A stretch of 64,000 nucleotides of DNA from Trema orientale (Eukaryota > Streptophyta > Magnoliopsida > Rosales > Cannabaceae). The DNA is taken from positions 1,524,713 to 1,588,712 of the forward strand of contig JXTC01000024.1 in the NCBI GenBank assembly GCA_002914845.1. The letters are read 5' to 3'. Within the stretch, counting starts at the first letter, position 1. Every line of letters begins with the position of its first letter. The position numbers and the translations under genes were made by a program. The notes beneath the pieces are model-generated. The model searched no databases, was not told where the DNA came from, and saw only the letters and a program-made list of their open reading frames with translations. Shown here one piece after another: positions 47,964 through 59,223 of the stretch.

Positions 47964-49661
47964 CAGAAGAGGGTTTATCGGAACCCATTCTTCCTTTGGC
48001 AACCACATCTGTAATGCCTCTCTTGTTTCCTCGGGAGTGGAAGTTTTCTAGCAAATAAGACAGAAAAAAGAAAAGTATTAGTACTTGACTGCATTAGTAA
48101 TTATGCAGCATGAAATAGTCCATAAAAAACTAAACTTCCCCTTTTTTTTTTACTCTATAAGAAATACTAACTCATAACTCCAACAAACAAATACATCATA
48201 TTCACAAGTAGGTTCTAAGAAAATCCAACCAACCGAGCATTTGAGCATATTTAATACTCGCAAAAAGAAACATTGTAAATTTTTACTTCTAATTATAATT
48301 TTCTAATTCTTCCTCTTAACTATTAATCACTATTGCTGAATTTTACCTGTCTCAATATTGTGTCCCCATCCTTGTCCCATTTGTATATAGCAATCATATG
48401 TTTATTTCCAAGTGAACTCCCATGAAACTTTCTTGGGAAAAGAAAAGCAAAAGTCATGACGATAGCACTAAGAATGAAACCCCTCTACAATTGAAGCCAT
48501 GGGATGCCGGAAATTATGTAATCTTATACCAAATGACGTACCTTATGCACAACTCTAATTATTTTATAATACAATAGAGGAGAGCTTTGTGGAAAAGGGA
48601 GGAACTCTTAATTATTTTATAACACAACAGAGGAACGGGAAGGAACTCCTTCCATTTACCTCGAATGATAGCCAATAATCTATCAAATTATGGAACGCAC
48701 AATTTACATTATTTGGGTGAGACCATATCCTAAAGTTTAGTTATACATTACACTAAACATGAGATAAGCCAAAATTATTAGTAAAAATAACGACATATTC
48801 AACAATCTCAGCATAGTAAAAATAGTAGGTTGCCTCCTGCTAGGGGTGTTCAAAAAAATCGCCAAACTGTGGAAACTGCCCAATCTAATCCAAACCGCCC
48901 ATTCCGCGCAGTTTTTTTTCTTAAATGGCCAGTTACGGATTAGAAAATATGAAAACTGACTTGGCCGGTTTGGTTTTCGATTTTAGAAAAATTCGGTCAG
49001 ATTCAAACCGAACCGGCCAATAAGTTTGTATATGTATTTTTTTTAAAATATATATTAATAGTTAAAAATTTAAGCTTATTCATTCTAATTGAGTAATGAT
49101 TACTCTTAGCTTATTTAGGACTATGTTACTTAAGACTCTTATAATATTTTAGACTTTAAGTCTTGTTGTTATGATATGTTTAAGATTAAAGACTTTAAGT
49201 TTACTATTCAATTTTGAATAAGTTGTAAGCTGTAACTAAAATTTAAGTTTATTATGATTTTCGATTTGGTTATAGCTTTTAACTATGTTATGGTTTCGTT
49301 TTATATTTGGACTTTATATTTTAGATGAAATATGATTATGATATGAGCTTAGTTGATATTGTATTAATTCAAATTTTGTAAGTTTTCAAACCGCAGAAAC
49401 CGTCTAAACTGGCCACAAAAATGTAGGTGCGGTTTGACTGATTTGAATTGACAAACTCAAACCGCACGGATTGATAAACAGGCCAAACCGCACATTCGGA
49501 TGAGTTTCTGAATTGACGATTTAGACCGTCCAAACCGGCCATGAACACCCCTATCTCCTGCATCAAAATTGATCCTATAACCAAGATTAATAATACCTGT
49601 TTTATGTCTGGATGTGACACCCATCCGATTCGATTGCATAGACGGTGCACATGAGTATGAG
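47964..49661 (-). pseudogene. NTH1: Captured endonuclease III (NTH1) exon fragments
   Basis: Two exon-like blocks on the minus strand. Exon at 49661-49597 encodes HTHVHRLCNRIGWVSHPDIK then Gln, with an AG acceptor before it and a GT donor after. Exon at 48047-47964 encodes [20 protein letters not shown] then WVPINPLL, also preceded by an AG. They join in phase and recall the THVHR...NRLGWV...KQ / [13 protein letters not shown]...NPLL stretch of plant NTH1, the bifunctional DNA glycosylase/AP lyase of base-excision repair. The helix-hairpin-helix/Lys segment and the Fe-S cluster Cys residues are missing, so it cannot be an active enzyme. After NPLL the sequence leaves the family. The intron between the two exons holds a hAT MITE. 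Family recalled from memory, not searched. Confidence 0.7.
48841..49553. mobile_element. hAT-type MITE nested in the CACTA element
   Basis: TIRs TAGGGGTGTTCAAAAAAAT and, reversed, TAGGGGTGTTCATGGCCGG. The 8-bp flanks CCTCCTGC (48833-48840) and TCTCCTGC (49554-49561) differ by one base. 713 bp with an AT-rich core. It interrupts the intron of the captured NTH1 fragment, so it is younger than or travelled with the capture. Confidence 0.8.
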
Positions 49662-50284
49662 CTAAACAGAGTTGAAGAAAAAGATTCGATTTTTATATTA
49701 ATTAATAACCCCGAGGGGATGCAGTAGAGCCAAGAAAGTGCAAACAATTAAAGAGCAGAGCATAGAGATTTACCCAAATCAAAATAGAGGTTTCACGAAC
49801 AAGAGTTGGGCGTGCTAAGGACTAGTAAGCAAAGACTTAATGAACTGGGTGCCTGGCGTGGGAGAAGGATTCCTCATGTGGGAGTTGCTCACCTAGTGTG
49901 GGTTTGCGCCTAGCCTCGGATGAGCTGGGTGGTTCACGACCTCGGTGCCTCGCACTGGAGATGGGTTTAGCAGTGACTCGAGTGGGTTCTTTGTGGTACC
50001 TCCGAGTGCTTGGTGCTTTTGTGCCTAGACCAGAATTGAATCCCTAATTTTTTTGGACCTATCACCATTTTTGGACAGAGAAGACTAAAGAAGCTTCACA
50101 GCCCGCACAAAGAAGAAGAAGAAGATTTGGGCCAAGACGTGCGACTGGAACTGAGATCGGTCTGCGGCAGGAGTGGGTGGAGAAAGGAGGAAGCTTTTGT
50201 GCGAGCTAGAGGCTAAGATTTGGGGCTGAGAACTAGTTAAGTATATGAGAGAGAAAGACGTGAGCTTTTATGTGAGTTGCCCTT

Positions 50285-50470
50285 ATATCGGCATCTTAAA
50301 GGCACCGAGAAAAATGTATCACGGCGATTATTACATGCCGTGATATTCGATATATTTACGGTGCCTCTAAGGTGACGTTAAAGATACAGTGTACCACGGC
50401 ACCTTAAAGGCGCCGTAATAAGCATTTATTGTACCACGGTGCATCCGTACACATACCATGCGTCATGGTA
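50285..50470. repeat. CACTA subterminal repeats, right end
   Basis: Repeated units of the type CGGCACCTTAAAGGCGCCGT and ATCACGGCG, related to the left-end array but inverted. Confidence 0.65.
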
Positions 50471-50533
50471 AGTCCTTTTTTTAGTAGTGCGAATCAATCC
50501 ATTGATGACAATAACGTCCTTTTATCAAATATT

Positions 50534-50629
50534 GTTAATTTCCAAAAACAAAAGTAGTTAAAAAAGGCTCTCTTATTTCAGGTTAATTACCAAAAACAAA
50601 AATAGTTAAAAAAAGCTCTCTTATTTCAC
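50534..50629. repeat. 48-bp tandem duplication
   Basis: Two adjacent 48-bp units starting at 50534 and 50582, with about four mismatches (gttaatttccaaaaacaaaa versus gttaattaccaaaaacaaaa). Confidence 0.85.
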
Positions 50630-50639
50630 ATTTGCAGGT

Positions 50640-51835
50640 AAATTTCTAAGATCTGATAAGGCCTCTTAGTATTTTGGCCTACCTGCTTTTCTGGGCCGCA
50701 ATAAGAGAGTTGTATTCAGATCAATAAAAGAACATTTGGAAAGAGAAGCTGTTTTCGATTAGGGGAAAGGAAATTCCTATTAAAGCAGTGACACAAGTAA
50801 TTCCGTCTTATGCTATGAGCATTTTCAAACTTCCAATTTCCATTTGTAATGGTCTACATGCTTTATTTGCTCGTTTTTAGTGGGGAGACTCGGAGATTAA
50901 AAAGCGGATGCATTCGTAAAGATGAAAGAAATTATGCGTCAGAAAATTTGAGGGAGGTATAGTTTTCGAGACATTAGCTTCTTCCACCAATTGTTATTAG
51001 CCAAACAAGCCTCTGCGGATCCTAAACAACCCTTACTTGTTGGTAATTAAGTGGAATTCTAAAAGGCAAATACTTCAAACATAGTTCCTTTCTTAAAGCA
51101 AAACATAGAGCTAGTAATAGTGCATTTTGGCAACGTGTTGTTTGGGGACGATTTGCAGTGGAGGATTAGCAATGAACATGCAATCAAAGTCTTCGATGAT
51201 CTTTGGCTACCGAGACCAAACCTGTTCTGTCTCATTACTATTTCAAAGACAGACGATCCAAGTCTGTGTTTCTGAGTTCATGATATCAAGTCCGGGAAAA
51301 TAGAATGTGGGAAAGATTGAGCGTTATTTTTGGCAAGTTGATGTCCCCACAATCCTTGAAATTCCTCTTGGTTATGAGGATCGTGACGACAAGATGCTAT
51401 AGCAACATGAAAGGAACGTCACTTATTTGGTACTACAAACAATTCTATGTTACAACATTGGTAGAAAGGGCATTGGAATCTTAAAATTCCTAGCATAAGT
51501 AAGATTTTTGTCTGGCGAGATTTTTATGATAATATTCCATCTCACTTGATGAATTTGTTTCATAGAGGAGTATCCTGCTCTAATATCTGCCAAAGTGTAA
51601 GGGTATGGAAGAATCTACGCTTCACATTTTCTTCTTTCCTTTTTTTTTTTTTTTTGGTCCTTCCTCAGGCATGGTCAGCTTGGGAAGGAAGTATCTTTTT
51701 GAACAAATTGCAGTCCGGCATAGCTGTTGATATAAGTCAGATTTTATCGTAGGATAATTTGGAAAGTTGGTGTGTACTAGCTTGGATGTTATGGAAAGAA
51801 AGGAATGCAATGGTTCATGACATAAAGTTAGGAAT
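50640..51835 (+). pseudogene. LINE (L1-type) ORF2 fragment: RT end and zf-RVT
   Basis: Broken reading frames on the plus strand give the C-terminal part of a plant L1-type ORF2: IPIKAVTQVIPSYAMSIFKL at about 50773-50835, then GGIVFRDISFFHQLLLAKQA around 50955-51010, then the zf-RVT region LKIPSISKIFVWRDFYDNIP and MNLFHRGVSCSNICQS at about 51481-51600, and LAWMLWKERNAMVHD at about 51778-51822. Several frame changes, stops and a T-run separate them. The catalytic RT core, endonuclease and ORF1 are missing. Long dead. Confidence 0.8.
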
Positions 51836-51857
51836 GATCACTGCATTCTTGAATTAA

Positions 51858-52140
51858 GAAGTTATTTTGCAAGGCAAACTTGACTCCCTCCCGAATAGCT
51901 AAACACTCCGCAACATAGGTACCATAACAACCCATGAGTGATACAAACCCATTGGAATCTCGGATGACAGCACCAATACTAATATGTCTAGATCCTGAAT
52001 TCATTGCATTGCAGCATCCATGTTGAGTTTCAAATGGTTAGAGGGCTAGAGCTACCCATCCCGTATTGACTAACTTGCAAGGTCTCACTACATTCTTTGT
52101 ACCTTGTTAATGCTCTTGTACTCCATCGACCAGATTTCCA
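51858..52140 (-). pseudogene. LINE RNase H-like fragment, inverted
   Basis: On the minus strand a frame reads IGAVIRDSNGFVSLMGCYGT then YVAECLAIREGVKFAL (about 52000-51860), preceded by HLKLNMDAAM near 52040-52015. This is the plant LINE RVT_3 RNase H-like domain that normally follows zf-RVT on the same strand. Here it lies directly after the zf-RVT fragment but in opposite orientation, so one part was inverted, or two LINE fragments met at about 51845. Confidence 0.75.
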
Positions 52141-52387
52141 TGTCACTTCTAAACTTTTAAGGCACTAAAACACTAACACGGACAGTAGCAGAGCCACATG
52201 TCCCCCACTAGTTTGCTTCTTAATTTATATTTTTATATAATGATATCATTTTTTTCTACTTTGTCCCTATTGAAACTTTACTTTTTCAATTACATCCTTG
52301 TTAAAGGATGTGAATTGTTAATTTTACTCTAACTTAGTATTTAGTACCAACTTAAAATTAATTTTCAAAAAACAAAATTGAAAAGTA

Positions 52388-52487
52388 ATCGCACATATAG
52401 CTTAGTGATAACCAAAATTTCTCCCACGTGGACGTCTAAGTTCAAATCCTTTTTCATCCAAGTTCAAAAAGAAAAAAAAAAAAAAAG
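52388..52487 (+). repeat. tRNA-derived SINE
   Basis: Box A-like tatagcttagtgataacc (52396-52413) and box B agttcaaatcc (52439-52449) at tRNA spacing, followed by an A-rich tail from about 52467. About 100 bp. Confidence 0.55.
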
Positions 52488-52909
52488 GAGAAGAAGCAAA
52501 AGGTATTTAAAAAAGTCGAATGGCAAAAAAAAAAAAAAAAGGGAGGTGAAATTGGGAAAGGTTTTATTTGTTTTATAAGAGTACTCCATAGTCTACGAGT
52601 AAATGATAGAATAGGAATGTAAAGAAAAAAAACAAGAATAATTTTTTAGAAGAATCCTATACAAGGTATATTTTATCCTTTACATTTTTTAAAATTAAAA
52701 TCGAATCAAGTTCTTAATTATTTTTATATTTATGTATATATATGTGAATTTTACATGATAATATTGATATAACTATTATACAATATTAATGAAAATTTGT
52801 TGAGAACAATTGTACTTCATTGTCTTTTTTTTTTTTTTCAATGATTATGTACTTTGTTGTTAATTGGAAAATTATTAGATTTTGAGTATATCTAAAAAAA
52901 AGTGAGAAT

Positions 52910-53110
52910 AATGCCTAAGATACCACCTATTATCTCACTTTTCAATACTACCTAATGTGATAATTGATTTGTAACAAGTGATTTATCGGCATTAAATTGG
53001 TGAATATTGTTAACTTAGTGGTAAGTTTTAATAATGCACCAATTAAATCAATGACAGATCATATAAAACATTAGGTATATTAAAAATGTGAGATAATATA
53101 TGTGGGATCC
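52910..53110. mobile_element. MITE-like inverted repeat beside the Sirevirus
   Basis: Left CTATTATCTCACTTTTCAAT and right reversed ATATTATCTCACATTTTTAA, both followed by TACCTAATGT. About 200 bp, no coding. The Sirevirus LTR begins about 10 bp beyond it. Confidence 0.5.
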
Positions 53111-53121
53111 ATAGTACTAAT

Positions 53122-54259
53122 TGTTAGTACACGATTTAGTTTGGCACCTTATGATCTTTTTGCAATGTAATGGACAATATTTCAAAGTTATATCTCAGTT
53201 GTATTTTCAGTCTTGTGTATGTATTTGTTAGTCTGTGTAATCGTGCTCCAAGACTGTTTTGACAAAGCATTCAACTGAAGCATCTAAAGTTCTGAAGCTC
53301 TTCTTCAAACTGGTTTCAATGGTTAGGTGTTATGTCTAGTGATCTGCATGTTTAGTCATTAGAGCACTTCATATACATATATGTATAGTATGCTTTTTAT
53401 GCTTTGTCTGTTACATCAGTTTCTCAGCTTGTGTTGTCAAGTTGTCACCTTTAACCTTTAAGGTTGACCTTTTCAAGTGAAGTTTGACTTTGTGTGTCTT
53501 AACTGTGTGAGTGATTGTTTAATCAAGATGACACCTTTAGATCTGAGTTCGTTTAATATTTGTGTGTTAAATCAGTGTGCCTGATTGTTACATCAAGATG
53601 ACATCTTTAGATCTGAGTCTGTGTATTATATCTGTGTCACTGCATGTTCAGACATTGCGATGACAACTGTTATTATAGCTGAGTCACGATGTACTTTCCT
53701 ATATAAATAGGAAGCTTCTGTTCAGATCATTTTTTTGGGTAGAGGTCTTTGAGCATTACTCTCAGAAAGATATTTTGGTGAGGCCTTCTTGCTTTATGAG
53801 CAAGTTTCATTCTCTTAGAGCTTTGAGTGTTTAGATCTAAGAGTGTCCTTTGTCATTGAGTCCACCATTGATTCCAGTGTGAAGGTGGAGCTCCATGGCT
53901 ACCTGATTTCAAGAAGATATAGCTTGTTCTTGCCGGAGCTGGGAAGCTCATCAACGGCAGCTGAAGGGAGTTCAGCACAAGTTTGAGGAAGCAAAATTCC
54001 ACGGAGGAAATCAGAATCCAAATCAGCGACAAACTAAAAGGGAGTTCTAGATTCTTGTATAAGACCTGTATTTGTACTCTTTTCATATTTCTAGTGGATT
54101 GTTTGCTTGCCGGACCAGGTCCCGTAGATGTAGACACAACTTGGTTATGTTGAACCACGATAAAAAGCAGTGTGTCTCTTCTTTACATTTTTCATCTGAT
54201 TGTTTCAAGTTCTACAAATTGAGCGTTCTGTCACAACAAACGAGTAGTCTGATTTAACA
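53122..54259 (+). repeat. 5' LTR (1,138 bp)
   Basis: Starts TGTTAGTACACG and ends GATTTAACA, immediately before the primer binding site. Contains TATATAAATA at 53700-53709 and an internal near-repeat of AAGATGACAYCTTTAGATCT about 67 bp apart (53526 and 53593). The preceding pentamer is CTAAT; its partner lies outside the window. Confidence 0.88.
53700..53709 (+). promoter_or_regulatory. LTR TATA box
   Basis: TATATAAATA inside the 5' LTR, preserved in the 3' LTR at 63523-63532. Expected position for the retrotransposon promoter. Confidence 0.65.
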
Positions 54260-54262
54260 TTT

Positions 54263-54273
54263 AGTATCAGAGC
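54263..54273 (+). other. Primer binding site (initiator tRNA-Met)
   Basis: AGTATCAGAGC, three bases after the LTR end, is complementary to the 3' end of initiator tRNA-Met; the usual plant Copia PBS is TGGTATCAGAGC. Confidence 0.85.
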
Positions 54274-54373
54274 GGGCATTGCTTGCTATATTCAATGAGA
54301 TTTCTGGGTTTCTAAATCGTGTTACTCTGTTTTGTTTGGAAATCGTGCTCTATTTTTGTATCTTACTGCAGAG

Positions 54374-56072
54374 ATGGATCAGCTAAGAGAAGGTGGATCT
54401 ATTTCTAGACCACCCTTGCTTGATGGGTTAAATTACTCATATTGGAAAGCTAGAATGAGAGCTTTCTTGAAGTCCATTGATGAAAGAGTTTGGACCTCCA
54501 TTGTGTACGGATGGTCACCTCCTGTTGAAACCGATGACAAGGATATGGAAATTCTTAAACCCGAAAATAAATGGTCAACTGCTGAATATGATTCTGCTAA
54601 TTGGAACTCTAAAGGAATTAATGCAATTATGGCCTCTGTTAATGTTCATCAATTCAAAGTGATTTCAAATTGTACTGTAGCTAAGGATGCTTGGGAAAAA
54701 CTTGAAAAGAAAAATCAAGGAACTGAGTCAGTGAAACAATCTAGACTTAGGATGCTTACAAGCCAATTTGAAAATCTCCATATGCTTGAAGATGAGACTA
54801 TTTCAGTTTTCATTCTAAGATCTGTGATATATCTAATGAGTCTTTTGCCTTGGGAAAGGTTTACTCTAATACCATGTTGGTTGAGAAAGTTCTTAGATCT
54901 TTACCCAAAAGATTCAGATCAAAAGTTGTAGCTATTGAAGAGTGCAGGAAGCTAGAGGACAATGACTTTGATGAACTCATTGGTTCCTTGATAACTTATG
55001 AAATGAATTTCAAAGCCTGGGATAAAAAGAAGAAAAGTTCTGGTGTAGCATTGAAGATAGCTGATGAAATAGAGGATCTGGCAATCAAAAGAGATAAAGA
55101 TTTAGATGATGAAACCTTAGTTATGTTAACCAGAAATTACTCAAAGTTTCTTAAGAAAAATATGAAGAGAGTAGTTTCTGGTCAACAAAGTTCAGGGAAA
55201 AACGCAGCCCAGCTTAGAGTTAACAACACTGGAACCAGATTTGACAGAGATTCTAGTAACAGGCGAAAAGGAGTACAATGCAGAGAGTGTGGTGGTTTCG
55301 GACATATTCAGGTAGAATGTGCAAATACTCTCAAGAAGAAGGCAAATGCAATGAATGCAACTTGGAGTGAGAGTGAAGAAGAAACCGAGGAGCAAGAAAA
55401 GGACTCAGATGTAACAAGCAATTTTGTAGCATTTGCTGCAAAATCTAAAACGGGAGATCAATGTCTAGACAGTCATCTCGAGTGTTCTGACAGTGACCTA
55501 TCTGATGATAAGAATGAAGTGCAGTTTTCAAACCCTGATCAACAAGATGCTTATCAAAATATGTATGATCAGTGGTTGAGAATGGCTAACAAAGTCAGGG
55601 TTCAAGAAGCTCTTATATGTAGTCTCAAGGAAGAAAAATGAGCATATGAAGAAATGCTTACTGAATTGAGAACAAGACTGTAGAGATCTCAAGAACAGCT
55701 TGTCAAAACTCAGAAGGAGCTTGATGAATCCAACAAAAAGATTTTGTATCTGACGAATGGATTAGAAAAATTAAGTCAAATACTTAGAGTTGGGCAAACT
55801 CCAACAGACAAATCAGGTCTAGGGTATATAGGTGAGAGCTTAATCTCTCAAAAAGGAATACTACGGTACAATCCTTTTGGGTTCCAAAGGAAACTGAAGC
55901 TGGACATTGATGAGTGTTCTAAGCCTCATCCTCAGGTGAGAAAGTTTATACCCATCTGTTATTTCTGTGGAAAAACAGGTCACACTCGACCAAAGTGTTA
56001 CAAATTGTTGAATTTTTTGAAAAAAAGAGCTAAGTTAACCATGAGAAACAATGAAATATGTGAAAAGAAGTA
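54374..56072 (+). pseudogene. gag: Sirevirus gag (broken)
   Basis: Starts at the Met of MDQLREGGSISRPPLLDG after the PBS. The N-terminal part is the Copia gag (UBN2) region with LNYSYWKARMRAFL and AWEKLEKKNQG. A first CCHC knuckle, CRECGGFGHIQVEC, lies at about 55281-55322 and a second, CYFCGKTGHTRPKC, at about 55959-56000; two knuckles and an extended C-terminus are found in Sireviruses. Breaks: frameshift near 54810; TGA at 55639; TAG at about 55681; and a frame change near 56071 into pol. A Glu/Lys-rich coiled-coil-like stretch lies between the knuckles. Non-functional. Confidence 0.85.
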
Positions 56073-59000
56073 AAGCAAGTTTGGATTCCTAAGAAAATAA
56101 AATGTCATGTAGCACACACCTCACTAGTTGCATATAATTCAGAAAATTGGTATTTTGATAGTGGATGCTCACGACATATGACTGGAAACATATCATTTCT
56201 GTCTGATTTTCATGAGAATACTAATGGATCTGTTACTTTTAGTGATGACAAAAAGGGCCAAGTTATGGTGTTGGAAACTTGTGTGTGCAGGGACTTCCAA
56301 ATCTTAAAAAGGTCTTGCTGGTGAAAGGTCTAAAGGCAAATCTGATCAGTATCAGCCAAATGTGTGATGACCATCTCTCTCTACAGTTCAATCAAAAGAC
56401 TTGCCAAGTGATGAACAGCCATGGTGAATGTATATTGACTGGTCACAGATCAAGTGACAATTGCTACACTCTCAGCAATGACAAAACATGTCTGAGAGCC
56501 GACCTGACAGAAACTGAACTGTGGCATCAAAAGCTTGGTCATCTCAATTTCAGAGACATGATAAAAATCACCAAACACTAAGCTGTAAGAGGTGTTCCAG
56601 TGCTTCAACTTCCCAAAAATCCCATCTGTGGACCATGCCAAATGGGAAAGCAGACAAGAAGTCAACACAAGTCAATTCAACACTTTGTTACAAGTAGGTG
56701 CTTGGAACTCATGCACATGAATCTCATGGGTCCGGTTCAAACTGAGAACATAGCTGGAAAGAGGTACATTTATGTGTGTGTTGATGATTATTCTCGTTTT
56801 ACATGGGTTGATTTTGTTAGAGAAAAATCAGATACTTTTCAGATGTTCAAAAATCTTGTCATAAGATTGCAAAATGAAAAACAATGCATAATTAAAAAGG
56901 TTGTTAGAATTAGGATCGATCATGGGAAGAAATTTGAAAATGTCTTGTATTCTAACTTTTGCAATGAGTTTGGTATTTCACATGAGTTTTCAGCTCCTAA
57001 GACACCTGAGCAAAATGGGGTGGTTGAAAGAAAAAATAGGACCATTCAAGAAATGGCAAGAGTTATGTTGAATAGCAAGAAACTTCCTAAAAAGCTTTGG
57101 GCTGAAGCCATAAACACAGCTTGCTACCTCAGCAACCGTGTACATTCAAGACAAATACCCTATGAGATTTGGAAGGGTAAGAAACCTAATCTTCACTACT
57201 TGCATGTGTTTGGATCAAAGTGCTATGTACTTAATGATAGAGAACACTTATGCAAATTTGATCTAAAAAGTGATGAAGGTGTGTTTGTGGGATATTTTCT
57301 AAACAGTAGAGCGTATAGAGTCTACAACATTCATAATCAAACAGTTATGGAATCAATAAATGTTGTTTTCGATGATAAAGATGATTTTTCTGAATTTTCT
57401 CAAGAAGATTCGGTAGAATCTATCACTGATCTGTCACAGAAAGAACAATATAATCATGCTGACAGAACAGGTGACAGAAGTGTTCAGACAGCTGATGTAT
57501 CTGCTGGAACTCCAGATTCAAGTGACATAAGTGGTGAACAGGTACATGATCAACAAAAAGAGCCTAGGAGAGGACCACCTTCATGGATCCAAAAGGCTTA
57601 TCCACTGGACAAAGTCATTGGCAATCCTAGTGATGTTCTTGTCACTAGAAGAAAACACATGAATGAGGTAAGTCATATCTATTATCTGTCACAACATGAG
57701 CCAAAAAATGTGAAAGAGGTTCTTGTTGATGAACATTGGATCTTAGCTATGTAAGAAGAACTTGAGCAATTCATTAGGAATGATATGTGGACATTAGTTC
57801 CTAGGCCAGCTGATAGTATCATCATAGGAACAAAATAGATCTTTAAGAATAAAACTGATGAGTTTGAAAATGTGGTTAGAAATAAAGCTAGGCTTGTTGC
57901 TCAAGGATACACGCAGGTTGAAAGCATTGATTTTGATAAGACTTTTGCACCAGTTGCTAGATTAGAATCTATTAGATTGTTTCTAGCTATTGCTTGTATG
58001 CTAAATTTCAAAGTCTATCAAATGGATGTCAAAAGTGCTTTTCTAAATAGATTTTTAAATGAAGATGTATATGTAGAGCAACCTGCAGGCTTTGAGGATC
58101 CACATCATCCAGACCATGTATACAAGCTCAAAAAGGCTTTGTACGGTCTGAAACAAGCTCCAAGAGCTTGGTATGGGAGGCTGACCACTTATTTTCTTGA
58201 CAAAGGATACCATAGAGGTAGGTCAGATAAAACATTGTTCATCAAAAAGCTTGAAACAGGTATACTTTGTGCTCAAATTTATGTGGATGATATCATATTT
58301 GGCTCAACATGTGAGAAGCATACTCATAATTTTGTTAAACTAATGCAATCTAAATTTGAGATGAGTATGGTAGGAGAACTAAATGTATTTTTAGGTCTTC
58401 AAATCAAACAATATGACAATGAAATTTTTATCTCACAAGAAAAATATACCAAGTTCATTGTTAAAAAGTTTGGTTTGGATACCTTAAAGACAATGAGAAC
58501 TCCAATGAGTACAAACATCAAGTTGAGCAAAGATGAAAAAGGAATCAGCATTGATCATACTCTATTTAGAAGCATGATAGGTAGCCTGTTGTATCTGACT
58601 GCTAGCAGACCTGATATTTGTTTTAGTGTTGGTGCTTGTGCTCGATATCAGGCAGATCCTAAGGAGTCACATCTTGCAGCTGTGAAGAGAATACTCAAAT
58701 ATATGAATGGCACATCAGATTTTGGTATTTGGATGACCAAAGATACTAACCCTTTTCTTGTAGGGTTTTGTGATGCTGATTGGGCAGGGAGCCTTGATGA
58801 CAGGAAGAGTACTTCAGGTAGATGCTTCTACCTAGGAAACAATCTTGTTGCTTGGCACAGTAAGAAGCAGAATTCCATATCACTCTTTACAGCTGAGGCC
58901 GAATACATTGCAGTAGGTAGTTGTTGTACTCAACTCTTTTGAATGAAGCAAATGCTTAGTGATCATGGAATCAAGCTTGACATTGTGACTATTTTTGTGA

Positions 59001-59223
59001 TAATACAAGTGATATAAACATTTCAAAAAATCCTATTCAGCACTCTAGGACAAAGCATATAGACATCAGACATCACTTCATTCGTGATCTAGTTGAGCAT
59101 AAATTGGTGAGCATAGAATATGTTGAAACAGAAAAATAATTAGGTGACTTGTTTACAAAAGCCTTAGATGCCCCAAGATTTGAATCTTTACGCAAGGCCA
59201 TTGGAGTATGCTCCATTTCATAG
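56073..59223 (+). pseudogene. pol: Sirevirus pol (broken), Copia order
   Basis: Protease: WYFDSGCSRHMTG with the D-S-G site at about 56150-56190. GAG-pre-integrase: LWHQKLGHLN at about 56519. Integrase: catalytic Asp in CVDDYSRFTWVDF, Asp in RIDHGKKFEN and Glu in PEQNGVVERKN (about 56776-57040). Reverse transcriptase from about 57872: ARLVAQGYTQ, YQMDVKSAFLN, LYGLKQAPRAW and the catalytic YVDDIIFG at about 58280-58304. RNase H: FCDADWAGSLDDRKSTSG and HSRTKHIDIRHHFIRD. Breaks: frameshift near 56260-56285, TAA at 56579, TAA at 57752, TAG at 57837, TGA at 58940, frameshift near 58990, TAA at 59137. Most look like single-base decay. The normal end is the TAG at 59221. Confidence 0.9.

Larger units (their letters stand above)
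45548..50489. mobile_element. Non-autonomous CACTA element with captured gene
   Basis: 4,942 bp. The left end is CACTACAATAAAAATGAC and the right end reversed is CACTACTAAAAAAAGGAC. The 3-bp duplication CGA is exact (45545-45547 and 50490-50492). Subterminal repeats are dense: at 45570-45850 CCAAGGCGC / GGCGCCGTGATAGGTC units alternate, and at 50285-50470 related CGGCACCTTAAAGGCGCCGT units lie in opposite sense. No CACTA transposase frame was found inside, so it needs help to move. It carries NTH1-like exons and a nested hAT MITE. The other open frames inside (46401-46622, 46828-47202) match nothing I know. Confidence 0.88.

Noticed and set aside
48335..48440. Possible third captured NTH1 exon
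   Set aside because: Lies between two exons that already join in phase, and its translation has a stop and no family resemblance; better read as intron.
50640..52140. LINE 5' inversion by twin priming
   Set aside because: Twin priming would place the inverted RT part before a sense 3' part; here the sense RT part precedes an inverted RNase H part.
54332..54373. Upstream in-frame Met for gag
   Set aside because: The Met at 54374 begins the conserved gag sequence; the upstream residues are leader sequence after the PBS.
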